Below, one piece after another: positions 26,717-36,950 of a stretch of 64,000 bases of DNA (position 1 is its first letter; each line of letters begins with the position of its first letter). Origin of the DNA: Aquabacterium sp. (lineage in GTDB: Bacteria; Pseudomonadota; Gammaproteobacteria; Burkholderiales; Burkholderiaceae_C). The position numbers were made by a program, and so were the translations under genes. The stretch spans positions 248,001-312,000 of the forward strand of contig JAURXM010000116.1 in assembly GCA_030654395.1 (NCBI GenBank), in the 5' to 3' direction. Under the pieces are notes generated by a model. The model was given only the letters and a program-made list of their open reading frames with translations, ran no database searches and was not told the origin of the DNA.

Positions 26717-28246
26717 TTAAGCTTCCCGGCGCAGTGCTGGGAACAAGATCACGTCACGGATATTGGGCGCGTCGGTCAGCAGCATGATCAAGCGGTCGAT
26801 GCCAATACCGCAGCCACCTGTCGGGGGCAGGCCGTATTCCAGCGCGCGGATGTAGTCGGCGTCGAAGTACATGGCCTCTTCATCACCCGCATCCTTGGCG
26901 TTGGCTTGGGCGGCAAAGCGGGCGGCTTGCTCTTCGGGGTCGTTCAGCTCGCTGAAGCCGTTGCCGTATTCGCGGCCGGTGATGAACAGCTCAAAGCGCT
27001 CGGTGATGGCGGGGTTGGTGTCCGATGCACGCGCCAAGGGCGAGACCTCGACCGGGTAGTCAATGATGAAGGTGGGCTGCCACAGTTGCTCTTCCACAGC
27101 GGCTTCAAACAGGCCAAATTGCAGCTCGGCCAAGCTCCATCGGGCGGGTGGCTCCGTGCCCAGTCCCTTGAGTTTGGCGTGCAGGGCGTCTTTGCTGTCG
27201 GCTTCGTCGGGAGTCAGTCCAGCGATCTGGATCAGTGACTCGCGCACCGTCAGGCGGGCGAAAGGTGATTCTAGGTCGACCTCTTTGCCTGCATACGTCA
27301 GGCGGGTTGTGCCAGCGGCGGCGCGTGCCGCGTGGCGCAGCACCTCTTCGGTGAAGTCCATCAAATCGCGGTGGTTCCAGTAGGTCGCGTAGAACTCCAT
27401 CATCGTGAACTCGGGGTTGTGCCGCACGGACACGCCCTCGTTGCGGAAGTTGCGGTTGATCTCGAACACGCGCTCGAAGCCGCCCACGATCAGGCGCTTG
27501 AGGTACAGCTCAGGGGCAATGCGCAGGAACATCTCCTGATCCAGCGCGTTGTGGTGCGTGGTGAAGGGCTTGGCATTGGCGCCGCCAGGGATGGGGTGCA
27601 TCATCGGCGTCTCAACTTCCAAGAAGTTGTGGTCGACCATGAATTGACGGATCGACGCGATGGCCTTGGAGCGGGCGGTGAAGCGCGAACGTGAATGCTC
27701 GTCCATGATCAGATCGACATAACGCTGGCGGTACTTCTGCTCTTGGTCGGTCATGCCGTGGAACTTGTCGGGCAAGGGGCGCAAGGCTTTGGTCAGCAGG
27801 CGGATGCTGGTGACGCGGATGGACAGCTCGCCCGTCTTGGTCTTCATCAAGGTGCCTTCGGCGCCGAGGATGTCACCCAAGTCCCAATGCTTGAAGGCAT
27901 GCAGGGCGTCGGCGCCGACGGCGTCCAGCGTCACGTAGACCTGAATGCGGCCGGTGGCGTCTTGCAGGGTGCCGAAACAGGCTTTGCCCATGACGCGCTT
28001 GAGCATCAGGCGCCCACCCACGGTCACTTTGTTGGCTTGCGCGTCAAGGGCCTCTGGCTCGGTGGCGTCGTGCGCGGCATGCAGGGGGGCGGCGCGGTCA
28101 GCCGGTTTGAAGTCGTTGGGGAAGGCCACACCCTCGGCACGGATGGCGGCGAGTTTTTCGCGGCGCTCGGCGACCAGTTTATTGGTGTCCACCATCAGCT
28201 CTGCGGTGACGGATTCGTGCGTGGCGGGGTGTTGGGGCGTGGTCAT
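26717..28246 (-). CDS. lysS: Lysyl-tRNA synthetase, class II
   Basis: Protein of 509 residues, the normal length. It charges tRNA-Lys. The N-terminal OB-fold ([19 protein letters not shown]) binds the anticodon; motif 2 ([20 protein letters not shown]) and motif 3 ([18 protein letters not shown]) form the class II active site. The C-terminus is intact here, while a rearranged copy of its 3' part lies at 20162-20305. Upstream and divergent is the flippase gene. Confidence 0.97.
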   Translation of the reverse strand: MTTPQHPATHESVTAELMVDTNKLVAERREKLAAIRAEGVAFPNDFKPADRAAPLHAAHDATEPEALDAQANKVTVGGRLMLKRVMGKACFGTLQDATGRIQVYVTLDAVGADALHAFKHWDLGDILGAEGTLMKTKTGELSIRVTSIRLLTKALRPLPDKFHGMTDQEQKYRQRYVDLIMDEHSRSRFTARSKAIASIRQFMVDHNFLEVETPMMHPIPGGANAKPFTTHHNALDQEMFLRIAPELYLKRLIVGGFERVFEINRNFRNEGVSVRHNPEFTMMEFYATYWNHRDLMDFTEEVLRHAARAAAGTTRLTYAGKEVDLESPFARLTVRESLIQIAGLTPDEADSKDALHAKLKGLGTEPPARWSLAELQFGLFEAAVEEQLWQPTFIIDYPVEVSPLARASDTNPAITERFELFITGREYGNGFSELNDPEEQAARFAAQANAKDAGDEEAMYFDADYIRALEYGLPPTGGCGIGIDRLIMLLTDAPNIRDVILFPALRREA

Positions 28247-28343
28247 ATTGGCAGCTTTTTGAAATGCGGTGGGCGACTGATGGGCCGGGTTGGCGTCAGG
28301 CCGAACCCTTGATTGTATGAAACCCTGGGCGACAATGCCGAAT

Positions 28344-29714
28344 ATGTCTGCTCAAGAACCCTCCCCCATGAATTTTTTGCGTCAGGCTTGGGCTGCCCTG
28401 CCCAAGGCCGCGCTGGGGAATTTGGCCGCCAAACTGCTGATGGTGGCCCTCGGTTTGTCGATCACGGTGTTGGTTGCGCGCCAGGGGCCGCAGGTTCAAG
28501 GCGCCTTTGCCTTGTTTGTCGCGGTGGAGTCGGCCTTGTTGACGCTGTTCACCGGTTTGGGCTTGTGGCTGGCCAGACAGATGTCGCAGCAAGCGGGTGC
28601 AGGGCCTGTGCGGGCCTTGCCCATGCTGCAAGGTGTATTGCGAGCAGCCGTGGTTTTGGGTTTGCTGGCTTCGGTGATTTTGCTCGGCGTGTCGTGGTGG
28701 TCTGATCGCTTGCCCTATTCGCAGCTGTGGCTTTTGGCGCTTGGCGCACCCTTTTTATTGCTGGTACCCACGGCGACCGGGCTGTGGTTGGGGCAGGGCC
28801 GCATGTGGCCGATCAATGTGGCGCAGGTTGCCGCCCCCGCGTCGGTGTTGATGGGGCTGGCGGGTGCTTGGTGGATCATGCAGGGCACGCAGCGCAGCGG
28901 CGCGGTGGTGGTGCTGGTGCTCACAGCATGGGTCAGTGGCAAGTCTTTGGTGGCCGTGGTGACGGCTGTTTATGCCTTGAAAGATGCGGGCAGGCGTGAT
29001 GACTTATTGGCGCCGATCGCGTCGTCTGACTCAACCCCGTCTAGCTGGTGGGCGCAGTGGCCGTTTGTAGCCACCATTGGTGTCGTCAACGTGGTGGGTT
29101 TGCTCAACTACCGTGCCTCGCTGTTCTTGGTTGAGCACTTTCATGGTTTGAGCGCGGTGGGCACCTATTCCGTGGCGGTGACCTCGGCTGAGTTGCTTTG
29201 GCTGCTGTCGTCCTCGGTGACGGTGTCGGTGTACGCCCGCATTGGCCACCCCGACACCCGGATCGCAGCCAGCATGACCGTGCAGGCGGTGCGCATCAAC
29301 GTGTTGTCGACGCTGCTGGCTGCGCCAGTCTTGTTGGCCTTGGCTTGGTGGGCGCTGCCTTGGGTCATGGGCCCGGCGTATCAGGCCTCTCTGATGCCTT
29401 TGGCGGCGCTGTTGCCGGGGGTGGCGGCGTATGCTGCGGCATCGAGCTTGTCGGCGTTCTACACCAACCATTTGGGGCGCCCGCAGCTGTCAGGCGCCAT
29501 TGCCGGTTTGTCTTTGTCGATCAGCTTTGTGCTGGGCTTGGTTTTGGTGCCAAGATGGGGCGCGGTGGGGGCTGGCGTGGCCTCCAGCTTGGGCTACATT
29601 TTGGCCATCATGGCGGCGTATGGTGTGTTTCTCAAGCACGCAGGCTTGCCTGTGAAGGCGCTTTGGCAGCCTGCGTTGACCAAATTGTCAGACCTCGATG
29701 CCCCTAAACCGTAA
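28344..29714 (+). CDS. Oligosaccharide flippase / polysaccharide biosynthesis membrane protein
   Basis: About 456 residues from ATG 28344 (ATG 28368 is an alternative; neither has a strong ribosome-binding site). It is built of about a dozen hydrophobic helices of the MOP/MATE superfamily, with the flippase-like start [28 protein letters not shown] and the paired half-repeats typical of Wzx-like proteins. It probably flips lipid-linked glycans or a related lipid across the inner membrane. No glycosyltransferase is nearby, so its substrate pathway is encoded elsewhere. Confidence 0.8.
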   Translation: MSAQEPSPMNFLRQAWAALPKAALGNLAAKLLMVALGLSITVLVARQGPQVQGAFALFVAVESALLTLFTGLGLWLARQMSQQAGAGPVRALPMLQGVLRAAVVLGLLASVILLGVSWWSDRLPYSQLWLLALGAPFLLLVPTATGLWLGQGRMWPINVAQVAAPASVLMGLAGAWWIMQGTQRSGAVVVLVLTAWVSGKSLVAVVTAVYALKDAGRRDDLLAPIASSDSTPSSWWAQWPFVATIGVVNVVGLLNYRASLFLVEHFHGLSAVGTYSVAVTSAELLWLLSSSVTVSVYARIGHPDTRIAASMTVQAVRINVLSTLLAAPVLLALAWWALPWVMGPAYQASLMPLAALLPGVAAYAAASSLSAFYTNHLGRPQLSGAIAGLSLSISFVLGLVLVPRWGAVGAGVASSLGYILAIMAAYGVFLKHAGLPVKALWQPALTKLSDLDAPKP

Positions 29715-29726
29715 ACGGAGAACGTC

Positions 29727-30149
29727 TTGCTAGATTTTGCCAATTCAACATGGTGGTGGGTGGCAGCGGGTGCGCTGGTGGCCGTTGAGCTGACCACAGG
29801 TACGTTTTACCTGCTGATGCTCGCCTTGGGTTTGGCTGCTGCCGCCTTGGCTGCCCATGCCCACATGAGCTTTGCGATTCAATTGATCGCTGCGGCGGTG
29901 GTGGGCGGCGGCACTGTTGCAGCGTGGCACGCATACCGCACCCGGCCGGGCGCAGCACTGAGCGAAGCCAGTGTGAACTTGGATGTGGGTGAAAAAGTGC
30001 ATGTGCAGAGCTGGGATGAGGACGGCAGCACGCACGTTCAATACCGAGGCGCAGCTTGGGCTGCCACTTACGAAGGCACAGACGCACCGCAACCGGGGGT
30101 GCACGTGATCCGTGGCTTCCAAGGCAACCGCTTGGTGTTGGGCCGTTGA
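29727..30149 (+). CDS. NfeD-like membrane protein
   Basis: Protein of 140 residues starting at TTG (29727), supported by GGAG six bases upstream and the lack of an in-frame ATG before the first helix. Two or three N-terminal transmembrane segments (FYLLMLALGLAAAALAAHA, FAIQLIAAAVVGGGTVAAW) precede a small OB-fold domain (VNLDVGEKVHVQSW ... GFQGNRLVLG), the short NfeD1b/YbbK-partner architecture. It is immediately upstream of the SPFH gene; NfeD-SPFH pairs form membrane microdomain complexes in many bacteria. Confidence 0.9.
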   Translation: MLDFANSTWWWVAAGALVAVELTTGTFYLLMLALGLAAAALAAHAHMSFAIQLIAAAVVGGGTVAAWHAYRTRPGAALSEASVNLDVGEKVHVQSWDEDGSTHVQYRGAAWAATYEGTDAPQPGVHVIRGFQGNRLVLGR

Positions 30150-30205
30150 CCGCAGACGTTTCATCGCATCACTCCTCCCATTCATCACTAAACAGGGTCT
30201 AAATC

Positions 30206-31120
30206 ATGGAAATCGTCTCATTGGTATTGCTGATCATCGCAGGCGTCTTCATCGCCAGATCGATCAAGATCGTGCCCCAGCAAACGGCTTGGGTGGTTGA
30301 GCGCTTGGGCAAGTACCATTCCACCTTGACGCCGGGCTTGAACATGCTGGTGCCCTTTGTGGACCGCTTGGCCTACAAGCACTCGCTGAAAGAAATCCCG
30401 CTGGATGTGCCCAGTCAGGTCTGTATCACCAGAGACAACACGCAGCTGCAGGTGGATGGCATTTTGTACTTCCAAGTCACCGATGCCATGCGTGCCAGTT
30501 ATGGGTCGAGTAACTACTTGGTGGCCATCACGCAAATGGCGCAAACCACACTGCGCAGTGTGATCGGCAAAATGGAGCTGGACAGAACCTTTGAAGAGCG
30601 TGATTCGATCAACGCGGCCGTGGTGTTGGCGTTGGACGAGGTCGCCTTGAACTGGGGTGTCAAGGTGCTGCGCTACGAGATCAAAGACCTGACGCCACCG
30701 GCTGAGATCTTGCGGTCCATGCAGCAACAGATCACCGCTGAGCGTGAAAAACGCGCCTTGATCGCCGCCTCAGAAGGGCGCCGCCAAGAGCAAATCAACA
30801 TCGCCACTGGCGCACGCGAAGCCGCGATCGCCCGATCAGAAGGCGAGAAACAAGCCGAGATCAACAAAGCCCAAGGTGAGGCTGCTGCCATCACCGCCGT
30901 GGCCGAGGCCACCGCTGGCGCCATCGAACGCATCGCCACAGCCATCCGCCAGCCCGGTGGTGAGCAAGCGGTGCAACTGAAGGTCGCTGAAAAGGCGGTG
31001 GAGGCCTTTGGCAAGCTGGCTCAAACAACCAACAGCATGATCGTGCCAGGCAACGTCAGCGAGATATCGGGCTTGATTGGGTCTGCCATGTCCTTGCTGA
31101 AAAACCAGCAGAGTAAGTGA
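30206..31120 (+). CDS. SPFH/band 7 (QmcA-like) membrane protein
   Basis: Protein of 304 residues. A single N-terminal helix (VSLVLLIIAGVFIARSI) anchors a stomatin/prohibitin domain (VVERLGKYHSTLTPGLN, IPLDVPSQVCITRDNTQLQVDG, MELDRTFEERDSIN), followed by an Ala/Glu-rich coiled coil (EGEKQAEINKAQGEAAAI) for oligomerisation. This is the QmcA/paraslipin type that pairs with the short NfeD encoded just upstream. Likely role: ring assemblies that organise inner-membrane proteins or proteolysis. Confidence 0.93.
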   Translation: MEIVSLVLLIIAGVFIARSIKIVPQQTAWVVERLGKYHSTLTPGLNMLVPFVDRLAYKHSLKEIPLDVPSQVCITRDNTQLQVDGILYFQVTDAMRASYGSSNYLVAITQMAQTTLRSVIGKMELDRTFEERDSINAAVVLALDEVALNWGVKVLRYEIKDLTPPAEILRSMQQQITAEREKRALIAASEGRRQEQINIATGAREAAIARSEGEKQAEINKAQGEAAAITAVAEATAGAIERIATAIRQPGGEQAVQLKVAEKAVEAFGKLAQTTNSMIVPGNVSEISGLIGSAMSLLKNQQSK

Positions 31121-31133
31121 TGAGTGATAAGTG

Positions 31134-31919
31134 ATGTCTGATGATGTGAAGCCTTACGCCTATACGGACGAAGGCACGGTGTCGATGCAGTTTGACATGT
31201 CCGTGATCCAAAGTCGGATGCGGCTGGACGACCCCACCGCCTTGGACTTGCAGTACACACAGGTGATGATGGGCTTTGTGTTGCTCAACGCGGCACCGGC
31301 CTCATTGCTGATGATTGGCTTGGGTGGCGGCTCACTGGTCAAGTATTGCCACAAGCACTTCCCGCAGATGGACATCACCGTGGTGGAGATCAACCCCCAT
31401 GTGATCGCGATGCGCGATGCCTTCATGGTGCCGCCCGATGGGCCTCGGTTTCGCGTGGTCTGTGGGGACGGGGCTGCGTTTGTCAGCCAGGCAGCAGGTG
31501 CGGGCTATGAGGTGATCTTGGTGGATGGCTTCAGCTACGACGGGCAGCCTGAGGTTTTGTGCTCGGTCGCTTTTTACAAGGCGTGCCGGGCCGCCTTGAG
31601 CGCCTCGGGCATCTTGGCTGTGAACCTGTCAGATAAAGAGCCTGAATGCAGCCGCTTGATGGGCCGCATTTGGCAGGTCTTTGGTGAGCCTGTGGTGGCG
31701 CTGGAGGTGGCTTGCGGCGGCAACCGCATCGCCATGGCCAGCACCGTCGAGGTGTTCCGTGCCTGTGCTGTCGACTTTGGTAGCCGATGGGCTGCGCTGA
31801 GTGAGGATGTCAGGGCGACCTTGGGTACGACGACGCAGGGCTTGGAGGAAGAGCTCAAGCTATGGCGTCCAGCCACGCTGTCAAAGCCGTCTAAATCGGG
31901 CAAGTCGCGTCGCCGGTGA
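31134..31919 (+). CDS. Spermidine synthase-like methyltransferase-fold protein
   Basis: Protein of 261 residues from ATG 31134 (GTG 31131 overlaps). It has the Rossmann-type motif SLLMIGLGGGSLVKYC, VVEINPHVIAMRDAF, and VVCGDGAAFV ... VILVDGFSYDGQP in the place of the polyamine synthase active site. The polyamine synthase loop G-G-G-[E/D] reads GGGSL, so it lacks the acidic residue of true SpeE, and it has no N-terminal beta-barrel tetramerisation part of normal size. It is probably a member of the large group of SpeE-like proteins of unknown function. It follows the SPFH gene by 13 bases. Confidence 0.75.
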   Translation: MSDDVKPYAYTDEGTVSMQFDMSVIQSRMRLDDPTALDLQYTQVMMGFVLLNAAPASLLMIGLGGGSLVKYCHKHFPQMDITVVEINPHVIAMRDAFMVPPDGPRFRVVCGDGAAFVSQAAGAGYEVILVDGFSYDGQPEVLCSVAFYKACRAALSASGILAVNLSDKEPECSRLMGRIWQVFGEPVVALEVACGGNRIAMASTVEVFRACAVDFGSRWAALSEDVRATLGTTTQGLEEELKLWRPATLSKPSKSGKSRRR

Positions 31920-31937
31920 TGTGCCTGTAAGGGGTGT

Positions 31938-32933
31938 TTAACCGCCCGTCGCGCTCATGAATCGGATGATCTGAGGTGGCGCATCCAAGCGGAAGTGATG
32001 CCGCTCCGGTTTGGTTTGAATGGCTGCTTTGATGGCCTCTTTCAGCCTCGATGGCTCATGGGGATGGGCCCTCAGTACCGACCCCAAATCGACCGCATCG
32101 TCATTGCCTAGGCACAGCATCAGTCTGCCATCGGCCGTCACGCGGACGCGGTTGCAGGTGCTGCAAAAATTGGCGCTGTGCGGTGAGATCACGCCAATGC
32201 GTGTGCTGCTGTCGGCCATGCGGTGGAAGCGGGCGGGGCCGCCGCTGGTTTCTGCACTGAAGGTCAGTGGGTAGCGCGTGCCGATGCGCGAGAGTATCTC
32301 TGCGCTGGAGACAAAGCTGGCCGCGCGGTCGTGCTCATGGATGACGCCCAAAGGCATCTCCTCAATGAAGGCGATGTCCAAGCCTTGGGCTCGGGCAAAG
32401 TCAACCAGATCGATCACCTCGTCGTCGTTGCGGTCACGCAGGATCACGCTGTTGAGCTTGATGCGTGTAAAGCCCGCATCTTGCGCAGCCCTGATGCCTG
32501 CCAGCACGTCGGTGAGCTTGCCTGTGCGTGTCAGCTGCTTGAAACGGTCTGGCTGAAGGCTGTCTAGGCTGATGTTGATGCGACTTAAACCAGCTTGCTT
32601 TAAGGGCTGTGCCAGTTTGTGCAGGTGGGCCCCGTTGGTGGTCAAGGTCAACTCGTCCAAGCCCGGCAGGCTGGCCAGTTTGGCGACCAGTGAGAGCACG
32701 CCGGGCCTGACCAAGGGCTCGCCACCTGTCAGCCTGATTTTGCGCACACCGAGATCAACAAAAGCCGTGGCGATGGTGGCCAACTCGGCCAGGGACATCA
32801 GCTCATCGCGTGGCATGAACTGCATGTCCTCGGCCATGCAATACACGCAGCGGTAGTTGCACTTGTCGGTGACAGACAGGCGCAGGTAGGTGATGGCCCG
32901 CCCGTGTTGGTCGATCAGGGCCTCACGCGCCAT
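31938..32933 (-). CDS. moaA: GTP 3',8-cyclase MoaA
   Basis: Protein of 331 residues. Radical SAM enzyme that converts GTP to 3',8-cyclo-GTP, the first step of molybdopterin synthesis. The N-terminal cluster motif [36 protein letters not shown] and the second cluster [11 protein letters not shown] are all present, as is the C-terminal Gly-Gly needed for activity. Its ATG lies within the last bases of the ferredoxin gene. It is the last gene of a run containing a molybdopterin oxidoreductase, so local cofactor supply is a plausible reason for its place here. Confidence 0.95.
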   Translation of the reverse strand: MAREALIDQHGRAITYLRLSVTDKCNYRCVYCMAEDMQFMPRDELMSLAELATIATAFVDLGVRKIRLTGGEPLVRPGVLSLVAKLASLPGLDELTLTTNGAHLHKLAQPLKQAGLSRINISLDSLQPDRFKQLTRTGKLTDVLAGIRAAQDAGFTRIKLNSVILRDRNDDEVIDLVDFARAQGLDIAFIEEMPLGVIHEHDRAASFVSSAEILSRIGTRYPLTFSAETSGGPARFHRMADSSTRIGVISPHSANFCSTCNRVRVTADGRLMLCLGNDDAVDLGSVLRAHPHEPSRLKEAIKAAIQTKPERHHFRLDAPPQIIRFMSATGG

Positions 32934-33261
32934 GCCTGTCCAGTTGGCCGAGCTTGCCTTTGACCGTCAGCCATTGCGCGTGATCGGGCAAAGGGTCTTT
33001 TTGTACATTGATCATGGTCCACGCAGGGTGTTTGGCCAAGTCCGCGTTGATCTGCAAGAAATGCTGTTGATCTGGCGGCAAGTCCACGTCTGCGAAGATG
33101 GCCTCTGCTGGGCACTCGGGGATGCAAATGCCGCAGTCCACGCAGGCCTCTGGATCAATCACCAAGAAGTTGGGACCCTCATAAAAACAGTCCACCGGAC
33201 AGACGGTGACGCAATCGGTGTATTTGCACTGGATACAGGCATCGGTAACGACAAAGGTCAT
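32923..33261 (-). CDS. fdxA: 7Fe-type ferredoxin (FdxA-like)
   Basis: Protein of 112 residues, as for Azotobacter FdI-type FdxA. Cysteines in [18 protein letters not shown] and [13 protein letters not shown] bind one [3Fe-4S] and one [4Fe-4S] cluster; the [17 protein letters not shown] linker is diagnostic. ATG 33261 overlaps the stop of the molybdopterin oxidoreductase gene (ATGA), so the ferredoxin is translationally coupled to that enzyme and is its likely electron carrier. Confidence 0.94.
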   Translation of the reverse strand: MTFVVTDACIQCKYTDCVTVCPVDCFYEGPNFLVIDPEACVDCGICIPECPAEAIFADVDLPPDQQHFLQINADLAKHPAWTMINVQKDPLPDHAQWLTVKGKLGQLDRHGA

Positions 33262-35624
33262 GCTGCTTCTTTCATAAGAGGGGCCACGCGGCACTGGATG
33301 TATTTGGTGTTCGGGCAGCCTGTGTAGGGGTCTCGGTCCTGCGTGTCCATGAGTTCATTGACTAAAATGCCTACTTGCTTTAATTCGCCCGTGACAGGGT
33401 CGGGGAACTTCATGCCAAAGCCGTTGGGGATCTGAAGGTGCCCGCGTGCGGTGAAGGCGTCGATCTTGGCGGGGCCTTCTATGGCACCTCGACGGGTCTC
33501 TAGCTTGACCATGTCGCCATTGACGATGCCCAGTGCGGCGGCATCCTCGGCATTGAAGATGATGGGGCAGTGCGGCCCTTTGCCTTTGCGCCAAGCGGGG
33601 TCACGGATGATGGTGTTGGCCGTCCAGCCGGTTCGCAAGCCACCATTGAGGATGAAGGGGTAGGCCGGGTCGCGCTCTGATGGCGCCGTTTGGCTGAGCT
33701 TGCGGATGTCGGCCATCCAGGCAGCGTGGTAGATGTGCGCTTTGCCATCTGGGTGGCGCGATCCTTGCTCGAAGTTCTCGGACGTGGGTACACGGCCCAC
33801 CAAGACGCCCTCGGGGTGATCCAGCAGTTTTTGAAACACCAGCTCACCCGCTGCAAACGGGTTCCACAGCTTGCGAGCCTCTGGCAGGGCATTGTTCAAG
33901 GCCTTGCGGCGCGTGAGTGCGTAGCCATGTGACAGCGCCCACATGACGCCCAGCGCAGGCGAGGGCAGCGTCGGCCCCATCGTCTCGTACAGCCATGTGC
34001 CCATGCGCCCCATGATGGGGAAGAGCCCGCCGCCACGCAAAGCGGCTAGGGTGCCTAAGGCCGCCAAGTACAAGGGCGCACCAAGCGGGCTTCTCGCCTT
34101 CTTGGCGAGCTTGTGCAGGATAGCGGGCGCCTTGGGCACCAAGTTCATCGCGCGCGCGAGGCGGTAGTAGATCTCTTGTTCAGGCAAGGCCTCTTGGGGG
34201 CCGCGCACAACAGGCGGGCGCAACTGTGGCGTGAAGCCATTGGCGTGTGGGAATGTGGCGTACTCCCACTTCTCGTAACCCACTGGTGCGGGTAAAACGT
34301 AGTGCGCCATGTGAGCCGTCTCCGTCATGGCGACCTCGATGACGACCATCAACTCCAGTTGCGCAAAGGCGGCTTTTAATGCCTTGGTATCGGCATAGCT
34401 CAGCAGCGGGTTGGACGCATCCACGATCAAGGCCCTGATGTGATCCGGGTGCTTGGTGGTGATTTCTTCTGCAACCAAGTTGGGCGAGAACATGCCCACA
34501 GGCAAGATGAAGGGGATGGCCTCCATGCCTGATACCAGCGCCTTGGCCTGTTTCGCTTGGAAAAAACCGCGCGGGCCGAACTGCTCCACAAACAGGTTGC
34601 CTTTCTCGACGCCTGCATTGCCGGTGATCAGCAGCATCACGTTCATCAGGTACGAGATCACTGTGGAGTGAAGCGTTTGCTCTACGCCCAAATCCCAGCT
34701 GATACAGGCCGATGGTGAGGTGGCAAATTCGCGCGCGGTGAGCACGATGTCCTCATGGCTGACGCCTGCGTACTCGGCCATCTTCAAGGGGTCTACATCT
34801 TTGAACTCGGCAGCCAGTTGCTCGAAGCCTTTGACCTTGCCTTGGATGTAGCTTTTGTCTTGCAGGTTCTCTCGCAAGATCACGGCAATGAAGCCCATCA
34901 ACAAATAGGCGTCACCGCCTGGCCTGACGCGGATGTGGCGGTCTGCACGCTTGGCTGTCTCGGTGATGCGAGGGTCAACCACCACCAGTTTGCGCTGCTT
35001 GTCTGTGGCCAGTTCCTTGAAGACATCTGTGGGATTGAGCCCGCGGTTGCTGATCACGGGGTTGGTGCCTAAGACCAGCACGTAGTCCGAGTGCTCGTCG
35101 TCGCCAATCAAATAGAGCTCTGGGGTGGCTTTGTACAGGTGTCGCCAAACCAAGGCGTGCTGCGTTTTTTCTTGTCCCAGTGCATTGAAGTAGACATGGG
35201 AATTCAAGCTGGCCATGAAGGGCACGCCACCAAACGCATCCATGTGGTTGCCTTGGCCGCCTAAGCCAAACATGGCAATGGAGCGTGGCGCATGCTGCTT
35301 GCGAATGGCGTTGAGTTTGGCTGCGATCTCCGTAATGGCTTGATCCCAACTGATGCGCTCAAAACTGCCATCAGGCTGGCGTTTAAGCGGGTGCTCAAGC
35401 CTTTGCGCATGCTGCACGTAGTTGGGGATGGCTTGGACTTTGTTGCAGGTGTAGCCCGCCGTGTTGGGGTTGCTCTCGTCGCCCCGGATGGCCACGATGG
35501 TGTTGTCTTTGACATCCACGCGCACGCTGCAGTTGTGCGTGCAAAAAACACAAATGGTCGGCGTGTTGATGGCGTTTTCGGGCGGTGTGGCTGGGCCCTG
35601 AATGATCTTTGCTATGGTTTGCAT
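33258..35624 (-). CDS. Molybdopterin oxidoreductase (bis-MGD family), catabolic operon member
   Basis: About 788 residues from ATG 35624; ATG 35663 would overlap the GST gene. Near the N-terminus CVFCTHNC and YTCNK supply four Cys (25, 28, 32, 60) for a [4Fe-4S] cluster. Later blocks fit the family: [64 protein letters not shown], and a C-terminal cofactor-binding domain ([32 protein letters not shown]). No Tat signal: cytosolic. A segment around residues 500-590 rich in Ala and Leu is an insertion not usual in the family. Substrate unknown; coupling to ferredoxin, GST and SDR genes suggests an organic substrate. Confidence 0.88.
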   Translation of the reverse strand: MQTIAKIIQGPATPPENAINTPTICVFCTHNCSVRVDVKDNTIVAIRGDESNPNTAGYTCNKVQAIPNYVQHAQRLEHPLKRQPDGSFERISWDQAITEIAAKLNAIRKQHAPRSIAMFGLGGQGNHMDAFGGVPFMASLNSHVYFNALGQEKTQHALVWRHLYKATPELYLIGDDEHSDYVLVLGTNPVISNRGLNPTDVFKELATDKQRKLVVVDPRITETAKRADRHIRVRPGGDAYLLMGFIAVILRENLQDKSYIQGKVKGFEQLAAEFKDVDPLKMAEYAGVSHEDIVLTAREFATSPSACISWDLGVEQTLHSTVISYLMNVMLLITGNAGVEKGNLFVEQFGPRGFFQAKQAKALVSGMEAIPFILPVGMFSPNLVAEEITTKHPDHIRALIVDASNPLLSYADTKALKAAFAQLELMVVIEVAMTETAHMAHYVLPAPVGYEKWEYATFPHANGFTPQLRPPVVRGPQEALPEQEIYYRLARAMNLVPKAPAILHKLAKKARSPLGAPLYLAALGTLAALRGGGLFPIMGRMGTWLYETMGPTLPSPALGVMWALSHGYALTRRKALNNALPEARKLWNPFAAGELVFQKLLDHPEGVLVGRVPTSENFEQGSRHPDGKAHIYHAAWMADIRKLSQTAPSERDPAYPFILNGGLRTGWTANTIIRDPAWRKGKGPHCPIIFNAEDAAALGIVNGDMVKLETRRGAIEGPAKIDAFTARGHLQIPNGFGMKFPDPVTGELKQVGILVNELMDTQDRDPYTGCPNTKYIQCRVAPLMKEAA

Positions 35625-35629
35625 CTGTG

Positions 35630-36322
35630 TCAGCCGTGAAAAGGTTTCAGTTTGTCGAGCCATGTGGCCAGGTGTTTGCGGCGCAACAGCTCGCCGCGCA
35701 TGGGGCTGGTGCGCACGAACTCCAGCAGTTGCGCACTCACCGCGATATCAGCGATGGTCTTGGTATCCCCCACAAGCCAGCCTGTTTTTGCTAGCACCGT
35801 GTCGATGCGGTCCATGTGGCGGAGGAATTCGGATTGGATGTCGTCTTTGGCCATGCGCCCCAGACCTTGCCCCTTGAGCATGACGTTGCCGGCAAACTTG
35901 AGTGTGAACTTCATCGGGATGCGCTCCCATGCGGGTCGGTCAGCACAAATCAGGGCAACGAAAGCCTTCATCGCCACGGGGTCGTTGATGCGGAAATAGC
36001 CTTCAAAGAAGTACAGCACCTCATCGGCCCAGTCCTCCCACAGTTCAGCCTGTGCGCGCGCGATCGGGTCTGCGGGGTACAGCGGCTTATCGGGGTAGTG
36101 TTGATCAAGGAAGCGTGCGATGCGGGTGCTGTCTTGCACGCGCTGGCCTTGGATGTCGAGCACAGGTAATTTGCCGACCTTGCTCAAGCGCAGCGCCATC
36201 ATGCCGCGCAGGCCGTTGTAGTTCACCACATCGAAGGCGAGGCCCTTGTGATTGAGCATGTGGCCAACCTTGCGGCAAAACGGCGAGGCGTGCCATTGAT
36301 GTAGAACGATAGAGGCGGTCAT
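35630..36322 (-). CDS. Glutathione S-transferase family protein
   Basis: Protein of 230 residues. The N-terminal thioredoxin-like half has LHQWHASPFCRKVGHML with SPFC where the GSH-activating Ser/Cys sits, GKLPVLDIQGQRVQDSTRIARFLDQHYP with the cis-Pro and the Gln/Asp-Ser GSH contacts, and a helical C-terminal half. Its ATG overlaps the stop of the SDR gene upstream (ATGA). In a catabolic operon a GST may isomerise, dehalogenate or cleave ethers, but detoxification of a reactive intermediate is equally possible. Confidence 0.88.
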   Translation of the reverse strand: MTASIVLHQWHASPFCRKVGHMLNHKGLAFDVVNYNGLRGMMALRLSKVGKLPVLDIQGQRVQDSTRIARFLDQHYPDKPLYPADPIARAQAELWEDWADEVLYFFEGYFRINDPVAMKAFVALICADRPAWERIPMKFTLKFAGNVMLKGQGLGRMAKDDIQSEFLRHMDRIDTVLAKTGWLVGDTKTIADIAVSAQLLEFVRTSPMRGELLRRKHLATWLDKLKPFHG

Positions 36323-36942
36323 GTGGTGGTTTCAGGTTGCATGTCTATTTCGTGGGTCCACGTGCTGCGGTGTTGCTGGTGCAGCATCCACAAGACGTTC
36401 GCCATGGCGACGGCTTCAGCTTGTGCTTGCGTGTGATCCGATGGGGATACATCACCACCTCGCATCGCGTGCACGACGTGGATGCCTTTGGGACCAAACT
36501 CGCGCGCCATGGACTGGGCGAAAGACCGCAGCCCTGCGCTGGCTGCGCCATATGCAGCGGCACCAGATTGGTGTTGAGTGGCGCTGACATGGCCCAAAAA
36601 CAGCAGGGTGCCGTGCCCTGCTGGGCTCATGGCTTTGATGGCCTCTTGTCCTACTTGGCTGCCTGCAAAGCAGATGCTGCGCCATTGCTTGCCAATATCA
36701 TCTACCGTGCTGGACATCGCAGATTGCTTGCGCCATTTTCCGCCGCCGTGCACAACAAGCACAGGTTGTGCACCGTCTTGCTTGATTTGGTGAAACAGCA
36801 TCTGCGCTTGTGTTTCGGGGTCGCTGCCAACGTAGACCTTGAGTCCATGTCGTTCGCACAATTTGGCGAGGGCTGTGGCGATAGCCTGGTGATCGGGCGT
36901 GCAAAACAGCACAGCACAAGGGCGGTTGATTGATGGGGTCAT
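36319..36942 (-). CDS. Degenerate short-chain dehydrogenase-like protein
   Basis: Protein of 207 residues from ATG 36942, eight bases after the stop of the neighbouring SDR. It resembles that SDR and its relatives over GTLLFLGHVSATQHQSGAA, AAYGAASAGLRSFAQSMARE and GPKGIHVVHAM, but it lacks a glycine-rich NAD(P) loop at the N-terminus (AVLFCTPDHQAI) and its catalytic YxxxK reads YGAAS, without the Lys. It is therefore unlikely to be an active dehydrogenase by itself and may be a structural partner of the SDR upstream or a decaying paralogue. Translational coupling to the GST gene argues that it is expressed. Confidence 0.75.
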   Translation of the reverse strand: MTPSINRPCAVLFCTPDHQAIATALAKLCERHGLKVYVGSDPETQAQMLFHQIKQDGAQPVLVVHGGGKWRKQSAMSSTVDDIGKQWRSICFAGSQVGQEAIKAMSPAGHGTLLFLGHVSATQHQSGAAAYGAASAGLRSFAQSMAREFGPKGIHVVHAMRGGDVSPSDHTQAQAEAVAMANVLWMLHQQHRSTWTHEIDMQPETTT

Positions 36943-36950
36943 CTTCTGGC

